A DNA stretch of 64,000 nucleotides. Origin: Craterostigma plantagineum. Its lineage: Eukaryota; Streptophyta; Magnoliopsida; Lamiales; Linderniaceae. The DNA lies in assembly GCA_027422505.1 (NCBI GenBank), contig JAPQWV010000670.1, positions 235,129 to 299,128 on the forward strand, written 5' to 3'. Positions 46,101 to 56,261 of this stretch are shown one piece after another. How positions within the stretch are numbered: position 1 is the stretch's first letter; each line of letters opens with the position of its first letter. Under the pieces are notes generated by a model. That model searched no databases. It was not told where the DNA came from and saw nothing but the letters and a program-made list of their open reading frames with translations. The position numbers were made by a program, and so were the translations under genes.

Positions 46101-46774
46101 TGTGAAAGGGAGTTCACACCGATAAAATGTATCTGGCCAGCGAGCAAACCACTATGGGTTGCCGAGCATGCGATCCAACTTCCTCCAGATGCCTGCCAGA
46201 GCCCGTTGCTGATTATACCACGTGAATTCCTGGCCCATCGACGGCAGCATCATAAGGTCGGCCTGTAGGAGACATGCCTGAAAATCAGCCATATCCCGTG
46301 CTTGAGGTGCACCCCCACGCCCCTCACTCGCATGCAAGATAGTGTTGAAATCCCCCGCCACTACCCACGCATCCTCAACTCGCAACGCTGAAAACTGAAT
46401 CAGCTCATCCCAAAGGGCCACTCTATATCCTCCCTTCGAGATTTCCCATACACGAACGAGATAAACGCATGTTCACGCGTATCAAGCTGTTCCACGCGAC
46501 AATGAACAGCCTGAGCAGATTTCGCGACAATTGTGACGTGAAGCAAAGAGGTACCCCAGCCCACCCAAATGCGAGTAGCCGGACCATCATCATAGTCAAA
46601 GAACCAGGCCCAACGCGGTCGAATAGCCTCTGAAATGTGGGCTGCGTTCGACGCAGCCACCCGCGTCTCCAGAAGACCAACAATGCGCAACCCCCCACGG
46701 GCGATCCAATCCCCCACCGCCCTCCTGTGGTCTTGTCGGTTAAGACCACGCACGTTCCAAGACCCAATCGGCAT
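43165..46774 (-). pseudogene. LINE-1 ORF2: endonuclease, reverse transcriptase, zf-RVT (broken)
   Basis: Starts MPIGSWNVRGLN at 46774. An APE-type endonuclease follows (LLETRV, VAGDFNTILHASEGRGG, LPFTSDHSPLSL). The RT is in an intact 808-codon stretch (46073-43647): EKAPGPHGYTAAFFK, FRPISCCNVLYKIISKVLANRLK, QTAFIPGRRISDNILLAQE, VDLAKAYDKVEW, GMRQGDPISPYLF, LAFADDLLLF. The C-terminal zf-RVT is IPRHEVILWFAIRDRLSTRD...CVLCDALHAETVQHLFFDC. Lesions: a frameshift near 46435 in the endonuclease, TAG at 46154-46152 (LGNP-stop-WFARWP), and a frameshift near 43665 before the zinc domain. It nicks target DNA and copies LINE RNA in place. As it stands it cannot make full-length protein. Confidence 0.9.
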
Positions 46775-46776
46775 TA
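46772..46776 (-). promoter_or_regulatory. UAAUG overlap of ORF1 stop and ORF2 start
   Basis: Minus strand TAATG: ORF1 ends TAA and ORF2 begins ATG sharing one A. The same arrangement supports termination-reinitiation in the insect LINE SART1. Confidence 0.7.
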
Positions 46777-48731
46777 TGAATGAGCCCCATGTAGGGCTGC
46801 GTTTGCTTTAGGGCCCTTAATGTGAGAAACCTTATCAACATCCTCGTCATCATTAAAATCCCGCAATAAGGCAAAGGAGTTTTGGTCAACTTGCTGTTCG
46901 TCGACCGCCCGCCGTGGAGAAGAGCCAGACGCGGACGCCTGTACCCCCGTATGGGCGGACGGATCCGACCTTGGATTCGCCATACTCGGCGCTATCTGCA
47001 CCGCCTTGCCATGGGCACCAATTTGTCTCCACTCAGCTTGGGGAGCCCGGCCTCGACCTTGTCGTGAATGGTCACGAGGCGGTCCTTGAATACGTGGTCT
47101 ATCATGAACCACCACACGAGCATCGGGAGGGGCTGGCCGACCAGTTGTCGGGTGTTTCTGTCTCGGCCCCGGCGTATTAGGCTTCCGCAGAGGCGCCGGG
47201 CTTGGTTGCCTCTTGGGGCATTGTGTGTCCCCATGGGCCCATGTCGCACAGTGGCTGCACCTAGTCGGCCTCCACTTGTATTCAACCCTCACCAAAACCG
47301 TACCCGATACACATCCTTCGGCAGTTGGGATCTCAATTTCCACTTTCTCAACAAACGGCGTGTCAAGCAGCTTCATGATGCAAACACGCGCATAATCAAT
47401 ACGCTCTCCTTTGGCCGTAATCCCATCGGCAAATAAAGGCCTACCAACACCACTAGCTACCACACCCAACCCCACTTTAGTCCAAAATTCACTTGGCACA
47501 TTCCACAGTTTCACCCAAAGGGGAACCTCCACGAGATCCTTCCTCTCCAGCGACATTCCAGGACGCCACACTTCTAAGAACAGCGGTTGGCCATGCAAGA
47601 GCCACGGGCCACCTTCCAACACTTCAGTCATAGCCGTGGCCGATTCAAAGCGAAACCGGAAAAAACCATTTCTAGTGGCTCGAACCTCCACCAAGCCAGT
47701 CCATCGTGCCCTCACAAACCGGTCGACGAATGGGAAGTATGGTTTCGGCCCAAGGAAAATCCAACCAAGGTATGGTCCCACCTTGCAATCCCTTGTTTTG
47801 CCACGTCCCATGTAGGGGCCACAACGGATATACCAGCATTTGTCGACTTAGGCGCCACATAGTCAAGCGCTAACCGTGCTTGGTCCCCTCTCTCTCCCCG
47901 TATACCCACGTTGTGGGATGTCGTATCAGCCCTAGCTTTCCCCACCACTACATCAGCAAACGACGCCGAGAGCGACGACGATTCGACGGTGGCCTTGACG
48001 TGTGGGGACGAACCTGGAATCAGCGCATCAGTGAGCGAAACCCTAGCCAACGACCGTGCATCCGCAGTGGAATTTGATTCACAAACCCTAGAATGCTTCG
48101 GAACAGTACCGGGCTGAGCAGCCCCACCCTCCTCGACGACTATCTCCTCATCCACCGGCTCATCAGATGTCACGGACCCCATATCCACAAACCGCCGAGC
48201 CATCATACGCTGAGGTGGTGGTGTCCCAGGTCGTCCCCATTGCTGTCGGCGGTTATGATTCCGAAGGATACCCTTGAGCAGAGCAGTAACGCCGATTCGC
48301 ATAGGCGGTGATCCCACCGAAGCCCTAGGCCCAATGCGACCCCCCGCCAAATTCTGATTGATCGCCGTAGTAGGAACCCGCGGCCCCTGAGAAGGGATGG
48401 TCTCCCTTCCCATCAGACCCGTAACCACAGCCGCATCAGATTTATCAGAATTTGCAGAAACCCTAGCAGCCTTTGCGCACTCAGGTCGTCCCATGGCAGA
48501 TCGACGCTCCCCATCAGAGTTGGCCACTGTAGATCCATGAACCGTGCTCATCAAAGAACGAAACCGTGAACCATCAAAGCAACTCGCGAATTCAGGATAT
48601 GCCGCGGCAAGAGCATCCAAATCAGGCATGGCTGGCATCGCCACATTGCCCGTCGCTGCTGTGTCAACCGGATGTCGCTCACTCTCCGTCTCCACCATCG
48701 CCAAAACCCTAGGCGAAACATCCTCCGCCAT
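46774..48731 (-). pseudogene. LINE-1 ORF1: DUF4283-type RNA-binding protein (one frameshift)
   Basis: ATG at 48731 (GCGATGGCGG context), MAEDVSPRVLAMVETESE, then a Ser/Pro/Ala-rich first half ending near SKSTNAGISVV-like APTWDVAKQGIARWDHTL. A frameshift at about 47760-47790 moves it to the frame FLGPKPYFPFVDRFVRARW, TRNGFFRFRFES, LLHGQPLFLEVWRPGM, VPLWVKLWNVP (DUF4283 core). A CCHC knuckle CSHCATWAHGDTQC and a basic Pro/Arg tail follow. About 650 codons overall. ORF1 proteins coat LINE RNA. Its TAA (46776-46774) shares a base with the ORF2 ATG. Confidence 0.85.
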
Positions 48732-48848
48732 CGCAGCACCCAGTCCAAGAACCACAGATGGTCGTCGGCCAGTCAAGAAGGACTGGAAACAACGACGATC
48801 GGTGCTGAAACCGCGATGGAAACCTTCGAAAATTTGAAAAAATCGCCA

Positions 48849-48923
48849 ACTGTGTGAAAATCGCACACACTGAAGGTGTAATCGCGCTACTGTGTGAAAA
48901 TCGCACACACTGGAGGTGTAATC
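48849..48923 (-). repeat. 40-bp monomers in LINE-1 5' UTR, two copies
   Basis: ACTGTGTGAAAATCGCACAC...GGTGTAATC occurs at 48849-48883 and 48889-48923 with one substitution. Each has a GTGTG/CACAC inverted pair. A degraded third copy may lie at 48923-48945. Confidence 0.8.
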
Positions 48924-48950
48924 CGAAAATCACTATGTTTCATGTTTTTT

Positions 48951-48961
48951 CGGAGAGAATT
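48951..48961. repeat. 11-bp TSD of LINE-1 (right)
   Basis: CGGAGAGAATT. Confidence 0.78.
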
Positions 48962-50047
48962 GTTCCTCGAGATATCGGTGGATGTCGTACTGCCAGTCCT
49001 CGGATCTTTCTACTCCTTCTATTTGATGAATTTGTAGGGCCTTTCTATCTTGACACCTTCTTCCGACGGGTTCAACGTGCTTGCCCATTTAGTGATTCGA
49101 TCGGCTTTCTCATTTTTCCTCATGTTGATGAGTATCAGCTTGAATTCCTCGAAACCTGCTTTCAATTTCTCAAAAAGTCTGGTGTATTCTGCCAACCTGT
49201 CCTCTTTGATGGCGAAATTTCCTTCCGTTTGCTGAACGACCAACTGCGATTCAGAGTGTAAGGTCACTCGGGTTAACCACATTCTTATGGTTGTCCTCAT
49301 CCCGAGCAATAAGGCTTCGTACTCGGGGCCGGAATCGGATGTCATACTCCCCCAACTCAGTCACCCATTTGATTGATCTCCCGGATACATTTGGTCAGGT
49401 CACAATAAATCCCAACGGATTGTGAGTCAACACCACGATCGGGTGTGATAGGAAATAAGGTCGTAGTTTCCGCGCCGTTATCACCAGCGCCAGTAACAAT
49501 TTCTCTTCAGAAGAATATCGGGTTTCTGCTCCTTTAAGGATACGGCTAATAAAGTAGAATATACAGTTTATCATCTTCCCTGATTAAGACCGAGCCTATT
49601 GCTCGGGGAGTGACTGAGATGTCTTTCACCTTTCGCAGCACTTTAAAGAACGGCATACTCCTCTCGGTCGATCGCTAAATGAATCGGGACAATGTCGTTA
49701 TTCTTTCGGTTAGTCGTTGAACATCGTTGAGAGTCTTCGGGGATGTCATGTCGGCGATGGCCTTCACCTTATCAGGGTTGGCTTCGATGCCCGACTATGT
49801 TACCATGTATCCTAGGATTTCCCGATCGCACCCCGAATGTACACTTGGCGGGATTCAGCTTCAACCCATACCTCCTAGCTGTGGAGAAGGTTTCCCGAAT
49901 ATCTCTTGAGAAGCTACTCTACGCCTTAGATTTGATTAGAATGCCATCCACGTATACCTGCACATTTCTCCCGATCTGGGCCTTGAACACTCGGTCCACC
50001 AGCCTTTGATACGTGGCTCCGATATTATTCAACCCGAACGGCATGAC
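48951..50047 (-). pseudogene. Tat-like gypsy RT end and RNase H, mutated catalytic motif
   Basis: Begins near 50047 with DVVMPFGLNNIGATYQRLVD, then VFKAQIGRNVQVYVDGILIKSKA, where the RT YVDD is YVDG (GAT GGC). RNase H follows at 49345-49019 (SDSGPEYEALLLGMRTTIRM, LHSESQLVVQQTEGNFAIKED, INMRKNEKADRITKWAS), then a stop and VERSEDWQYDIHRYLEEQFSP up to the LINE. Multiple frame breaks between 49350 and 49900. Not functional. Confidence 0.82.
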
Positions 50048-50739
50048 CACATCTAATTTTTGTTTTTGGTTAAATCAGGGTTAATTAGGGTTATGATTTT
50101 ATTCGCAGGACTTCAATTTTTCTCGCTAAAGTTTTTGATCGCAGAAATTTCTCGATCGCAAAACTCCGCGCGAAAATTTTTATCGATCAGAGCACTAAGC
50201 GAAAATCTTTCACCCTTACTAAGAATGATTTTACTAGAAAATATTTCGAGCGTTACTTAGCGAAAAACATTTTCGGCGAAGACCTATTTTGACCTTTGCG
50301 CTCGCAAAACTACCGTCGAAGTTTTTTCTTCGGTCAAAACTAATACAGTTTGACCAAGCGAAAATTACTTTCGATCGAAAAACTTTTGCAGTCAACGGAT
50401 TTATTCTGACTAAGCAAGAAACCTACTTTAAGTACTGTTTCTTGCTATTGCAATAAATTCACGATTGAAAGGTTTTTATCGATCGAAAGTTTTTGAACAA
50501 ATTTTTCTCGCTCGTAAATTTTCTCGCTGACACACTTTCTCACACTAGAACAGTAACATACCTTTTAATCTCGACTGAATTATTTTCGATCGAGAATCTG
50601 AAGATAGAATCGAAAATAATTCTCGACTGCTTTAATATCAAACGCTACTAACGAATTTGCTACTTGTGAAGCACACAACATCATTCAAATCCATCAAAAC
50701 AACAAACGAATATACTTCGTCAACAAAAAAGGAAAGAAG
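50048..50739 (+). other. copia-3 leader (truncated)
   Basis: Rich in TTTCGATCGAAA-, GCGAAAA- and TCTCGCT-like words, with one CGCGCGAAAA (TTTTCGCGCG on the other strand, E2F-like). No ORF or PBS. Confidence 0.55.
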
Positions 50740-53287
50740 ATGGATGCATACTCGCTAGGAAACAACAATCGTCCGCCGATCTTGCAACGCGGTGAATATA
50801 CGGTCTGGAGAAGCCGCTTCCTAAACTTCATAGCTCTGAGAGATCAAGCCGAAAATTTATTGCAGTCACTTGAACAGGGACCTGCAAAGTTCTGGGTCAA
50901 CGTAGCCGGTGATGACACGGTTACTCCTCAAATTCCCGCTACTAGGCGACTAAAGGAACCCAGGGAATACACCATTGAGGAAAGGGCCCGTGCTAAGGCA
51001 GATCTGATAGCCATGAACACACTCATGCAAGGCATCCCCAACGACATCTATAGACAGATAGACAGCCTCCCAGCGGCTAAGGGAATGTGGGATGAGTTGC
51101 ATAGGATGATGCAAAGGACGGAAGTAGGCATCAAGGCCAAAAAGGCGAATATTCTCACTGCTTATGACTCCTTCAAAGCTAAGCCGGAGGAGAGCCTCTA
51201 TGATGCATACCAAAGATACCTCACTCTTCTCAACGAGATGAGGAAGATAGAAATCTCGAAAACAAACATGGAAACAAATATCAGATTTCTATCCTCTCTG
51301 CCCTCGGACTGGAAAAGATATCCACTCAACTTAGACAAAACAAAGATCTAGAGGAGTTGGATATCCATGCAATATTTGATAATCTCGCCCAACACGAGGA
51401 AGATGTTTGCGAGACTCAGAGAGCTGAAGGGCAAGCAGCTTGACAACACCGTTCCTCTAGTCTCAGAGAAGCGTGGAACAAAGCCTCACAAAGAGAATAT
51501 CGTTAGGCCTCCCTCATCATCCGAGTCAGAAGAATATTCAGAATCAGACGCCGAGCCAAGCATGAAGGCACTGGGGAAACAGTTGGCGTTAATTGGAAAG
51601 ATGATGAGCAAGAAATACTTCAAGAAGAAGTCCTCATCCTCGGCCAACAGACTTCGGACCTCAAGCTCTAAGAACAAGGAACATGCACCAGAGAGCTCCG
51701 AAGTCAAGAACACTAAAAAGCCCAACAAGTGCTTCAACTGTTGGAACCCTGGTCATTTTGCCAGAGAATGCACTCTTCCCAAGAAAAGAGATGCTAATTA
51801 CTCTCCAAGAAGCTTCAACTCACGAAGCAGAAGGAAGCAGGTGTAGCCCTCATGGCAGAGCAGGACCACTGGCTTGAAGACACGTCTAGTTCTGGAGACG
51901 AGAATCTTGCCCTCATGGCACGCCTTGATAACACGACAGTGACGCCGAAACATCTAATCAGGCGGACGAAGATGGCACATCCACCTCATCACAAGAGGTA
52001 GACTCTTCTTCCACATTATTGACCATGTTAGAATCATATCAAAAACAATATGCTAAATGAAACGTGAGCAGAAAAGTATTAAGGAAGTAGAGGATAAACT
52101 TTCGAGGTCTCAGGAGACAATAAATAGTCTCGAATCAGAACTTAGAAGCTCTAGTGCTAAAATAGAAGAGCTTACTAAGAGCCTACATTCTAGAGAGACT
52201 AGTCAACCTCAAATAGGACAGCATAGCGAAAAGATTAAGGAGTTAGAAGATAGGCTAGCAAATAACTACAATTGCTTGGTTAGGAATCTCAATAAGAAAG
52301 CCACCCTAAATTGTAGGATAACCGAAGCTACCACTAAGATCCCCAACTTAGAAGCTCAGTTAGAAATATCTAATACTAAGGTTAGTGTGCTTAGTAAAGA
52401 TCTTGATGCCTGTCAAGCCGCTAAACTGACGGTAGAAAATAATTATGCTCTCCTAGGCGAGGAACGTAAGAAGTTATATGCGAAAATTAAGAAATTAGAT
52501 GATATTCTTACGCGTAGGGAACAATCTGAACAGACGATATTTTTAAACCAGCCCAAGGATATAGAGTTCTATAATCCTATAGAAGGCATAGGTTTCACTA
52601 ACCCACGTGTTCTACGGAAGAAAGAAATATATGATATTAAGAACATGGGTTTAGGAGTAACCTCTCTTAGGGATTTTACTAAAGCGACAGAACAAAGTAC
52701 TTTATATTCATCCAAGAGAAGAGCCTCACATGGGTCTGAAATCTCCTTTGACTACACAACTAAATGAAAGAGACAGAAATATGAAAACATCTTTAACACC
52801 TGTCTGTGATTTAGTTCAAATTCTACCTCATGAATCTCAAGCACACTACGAGGAAGTCAAAGATGTTCATTATAAAAATTCTCTCTACAAACCTCCTTTA
52901 ATCAAACAGATAGAGGAATCTCAAGCAAAATTAGATAAAGAAAGAGAGAATTTCGAAGCTGAAAAGAAGAAGTTCTTAAAAGAGATGGAAAATCTCAAAG
53001 CTTCCTCATCCTCCCAAACTACCTCTCATGCTATTATGAAAAGCGTGAAGATCGAAAAATCACCTTCGAAATATCAAAATTGCACTGATAATTCTGTTAA
53101 GAGTGCTAAGACTAAATCTAGTTTACCTACGTCTACAGGGAGCGTAGGGCAAGCACTAGAACCGAAGGCGAGGGTGTCTAGTATTAAGAAGGAGCTAGGA
53201 GCCTTGAGTATGACTAAAAATGTTACTCCTTCTGTACAAATAATGACACTCGTAGAAATAAATGAGCCATTTCTTCGCTTCGAATAA
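50740..53287 (+). pseudogene. copia-3 Gag with coiled-coil extension, broken
   Basis: 50740-51351: MDAYSLGNNNRPPILQRGEY and the gag core (MWDELHRMMQRTEVGIKAKK, LTLLNEMRKIEISK), frameshifted after SDWKRYPL, where the next frame reads NKDLEELDIHAIFDN. 51367-51846: Ser-rich linker and CCHC knuckle CFNCWNPGHFAREC. Then stops, and a long E/K/L-rich coiled-coil region in frames 52057-52767 and 52730-53287 (KSIKEVEDKLSRSQETINSL, LEAQLEISNTKVSVLSKDL). The parallel with copia-1 gag extends over its whole length. Confidence 0.82.
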
Positions 53288-54715
53288 TTGCTTCTACATG
53301 TACTCTTCAGCCCATCACCTTTAGAAGCAACAACTACGAAATAGGCTCTACCTCACAAATTAAAAATAATCATTCTGAAACAAATGCCACTAGGAAATCC
53401 CGAAGGAAACAAGATCCAGCCATAAAGAAAGCTTATGGCGTTGTACATGCATGTACTCACCTAAGGTATCCCGTAAAGATTGAGTCCCCCAAGCACCTTA
53501 GGAGATTATCAAAAGAAAATATCTTTTCCTCAGTCAAGCCTACCAAAGCATTTGTACGTACTGAAATTAACCTTCCCTGCAAGGTTCAACCCAAATGGGT
53601 TCCTAAATCTCCGCCTAGGACGACAAAAGCCGAAAAGGCCAAGTCACCTAAAGAGGCAACACCCAAACCCTCTTCTCCGAAAGTGACATGGGTTATTAAA
53701 ACTCCCTCAAGCAATAATTTAGGAATCATATCTGAACCTAAAACTAAATCAGCTAATCTGAGAGGACCCATGCTTAAGTGGGTACCTAAAGCTCTCTAAC
53801 TTGTTTCTGCAGATCCACCATGTGTGGTACCTCGACTCTGGTTGCAACACATGACTGGAAAACAAGAGCTGCTGAGCAACTACAAAGACCGACCAAACGG
53901 CAAAGTCAGATTCGGAAACAATGACTCAGCTCCCATTCTTAGATGTGGGGATATCATTTTGAAAATCTAACGATAAAAGATGTCTCTTACGTCGAAGGAC
54001 TCCGCCATAACTTGTTCAGCATAGGCCAATTTTGCGATAAAGGATTTCAAGTGGTCTTTCAAGCTGATCGGTGCAGAATTTCGGACAGTCAGGAAACAGA
54101 ACTCCTCTACGGATTTCGGAAATCAAATCTTTACACGATCAACCTGACGTCCGTGCGTCCCTCGACAGCTGTATGCCTCATCTCTCAGACAGGGATTCAG
54201 AGGAACAACTTATGGCATCAACGAATGTCTCATCTGAATATAAAAGCTCTCCAACGCCTCTCTACGAAAAAGTTGGTTCACGGTCTTCCAACCATACTAC
54301 TACAAAATGAGCATCAATGTTCAGCATGTCAATTAGGAAAATTGAAGCGAGCATCTCATCATGTCAAGCAAATTGCGTCTACCTCTCGTCCATTGGAACT
54401 AATCAACATGGACCTCTGTGGGCCGATGCAGACACAGAGTATCCATGGACGCAAGTACGTGCTAGTGATCGTCGATGACTTCTCTCGCTACACTTGGACA
54501 AAGTTCCTCCGAACCAAAGATGAGTCAGGGACTTGATTATCAACTTTGTGAACACAACTCAGAATATGCTGCAACAGACTATTCAAGTTATTCGAACAGA
54601 CAACGGCACTGGGTTCAAGAATAAATATCTCCGTGAGTTTTATCAGAAACTTGGAATTAGTCAACAATTCTTAGCCGCAAAAACACCTCAACAAATGGGG
54701 TCGTTGAAATGAAAA
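53288..54715 (+). pseudogene. copia-3 gag end, protease, GAG-pre-IN and integrase start, broken
   Basis: Gag ends KWVPKAL and TAA (53797-53799). After CTTGTTTCTGCAG comes the protease HHVWYLDSGCNT (53819-53851), in the +1 frame, with a two-base loss at THMTG. 53943-54536 carries VSYVEGLRHNLFSIGQFCDKG, LWHQRMSHLNIKALQ, CSACQLGKLKRASH and INMDLCGPMQTQSIHGRKYVLVIVDDFSRYTW, then a stop; RTDNGTGFKNKYL follows in another frame. Confidence 0.8.
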
Positions 54716-55659
54716 ACAGAACCCTAGTGGAAGCCGCTCGTACAATGCTGATCCATTCCGGCTTTCCACACTTTCTTTGGGCTGAAGCAGTAAATACCGT
54801 CTGTATTACCCAAAACAGGACGGTGGTTCACAAACGGTTCAACAAGACTCCGTACGGGATTGTAAATAAGAGAGTACCCAACATCTCATTCTTTAAAGTC
54901 TTCGGGTGCAAGTGATGGCGAACGACAGAGAGGAACGTGCAAAGTTCAACCCTAAAGCATTCGAAGCAACTTTCGTCGGGTATTCTTCAACATCAAAAGC
55001 GTACCGAGTATACATCAAGTCCAACGACACGATTAAGGAAAGCTATAACGTCACTTTTCACGAGGTGAATGAAATGGCTTCTGAACAAAACAGTTCAGGC
55101 CCGTGCTCAACCCGTTGGCTTCTGAAGACAACATCTCAGAACCCGTATTCACTGGTGTGTTGGCACAAAACCAGCAGGAGATGGCAACAACTCAGCAATC
55201 ACCGCCAAACGAAACTCTAAGATTGTGTTAGAAGACGTGGATTCCCTCTTTGAGCCTCTACATCCGCCAGTCACCGTCAATCCTACACCCGACGTGGCTG
55301 ATGTACCAAGTTCTTTCACAGTCCCTACCTCACCCGATTTAGATTTGCTACAGAACAATGAAGAACCTACCGTGAGTGTTGAGGAAGAATGATCAGGGTC
55401 GCTCCCACCCAATATAGATTTGGAACTTCCTCACACGAATGAACAATCGGAAATCATTGGAAACCTAGACCCACAAATGGCTGATGCATCATCTTCAGCT
55501 TTGCCGCATGAGCGCCGGTGGACTACTCATCCAGTTGATCAGATAATTGGCGATCCTTCGAGTGGAGTAAGGACACGACATCAACACAGTCTTTTCAGCT
55601 GCTTCTTAAGTCAAAACGAGCCTACTAAGGTAGCAGTCGCACTGCAAGACCCGGATTAG
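54709..55659 (+). pseudogene. copia-3 integrase C-terminal part and linker, broken
   Basis: MKNRTLVEAARTMLIHSGFPHFLWAEAVNT and ISFFKVFGCK, then after a frameshift NDREERAKFNPKAFEATFVGYSSTSKAYRVY. An acidic linker with several stops leads to the RT. Confidence 0.8.
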
Positions 55660-56261
55660 ATAATTGCAATGCAAGAGGAAATCAACCAATTCGAACATAT
55701 TCAAGTGTGGAAATTAGTACCCGTCCGCATGGGAAAACTATCATCGGGACAAAATGGGTATTTAAGAACAAAAAGAATGAAGATGGTGAAGTGATCCGGA
55801 ACAAGGCACGATTAGTTGCAAAGGGAAACAAACAACAGAAAGGCATTGACTACGATGAAACGTATGCTCCTGTTGCCCGGATTGAAGTCATTCGTCTCTT
55901 ATTGGCTTACGCGGCTCATAAAGCCTTCAAGGTCTATCAAATGGACGTTAAAACCTCCTTTCTCAATGGCGTACTCAAAGAAGAAGTCTATGTCGCTCAG
56001 TCAGACGGTTTCATTGATCAGGAACATCCCGATCATGTCTATCGATTGGATAAAGCTCTCTACGGACTAAAACAAGCCCCACGTGCTTGGTATGATGTCT
56101 TGGGTGACTTCCTCGTAATGTCTGGATTTATTCGAGGAACAGTCGATACGACCCTCTTCATCAAACGGCAAGACAAGGATCTGATGATCGTCCAAGTTTA
56201 CGTCGACGACATCATTTTCGGTTCAACAAATCCACGGCTTTGCAAAAAATTGGAGATCTGA
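55660..56261 (+). pseudogene. copia-3 RT, truncated after YVDD
   Basis: [106 protein letters not shown], then a stop at 56259. RT thumb, connection and RNase H are missing. The catalytic Asp pair is intact. Confidence 0.85.

Larger units (their letters stand above)
43029..48950 (-). mobile_element. LINE-1: L1-like non-LTR retrotransposon, nearly full length (5.9 kb)
   Basis: Minus-strand order: 5' UTR with tandem monomers (48950-48732), ORF1 (48731-46774), ORF2 with endonuclease, RT and C-terminal zinc domain (46774-43165), short 3' UTR, and a short A tail (about 43035-43029). Flanked by CGGAGAGAATT duplications. The gypsy protein sequence reads on across both flanks, confirming the insertion limits. 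Few lesions, so fairly recent. Confidence 0.9.
41320..50047 (-). mobile_element. Tat-like Ty3/gypsy remnant, split by two LINEs
   Basis: Gypsy pieces in matching minus-strand order: RT and RNase H (50047-48951), pre-integrase (43028-42891) and integrase (42073-41328). They join logically across both LINE insertions. No LTR, PBS or PPT was recognised. The RNase H and integrase sequence (HIEGSCGSHIGG-type finger, WPTMK) is Tat/Retand-like. Several stops and frameshifts. Confidence 0.8.
50048..56261 (+). mobile_element. copia-3: decayed Ty1/copia element, 5' and 3' truncated
   Basis: Leader, gag with coiled-coil extension, protease, GAG-pre-IN, integrase and RT to just past YVDD, in order on the plus strand. 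No LTR or PBS at the left; the left end abuts the Tat-like gypsy at about 50047. More than ten frame breaks. Gag architecture resembles copia-1. Confidence 0.88.

Noticed and set aside
49019..49345. Possible free-standing RNase H gene
   Set aside because: It joins the gypsy RT upstream and, across LINE-1, the gypsy integrase segment.
52057..52767. Coiled-coil host gene
   Set aside because: It lies between the copia-3 zinc knuckle and protease and matches the position of the coiled-coil extension in copia-1 gag.
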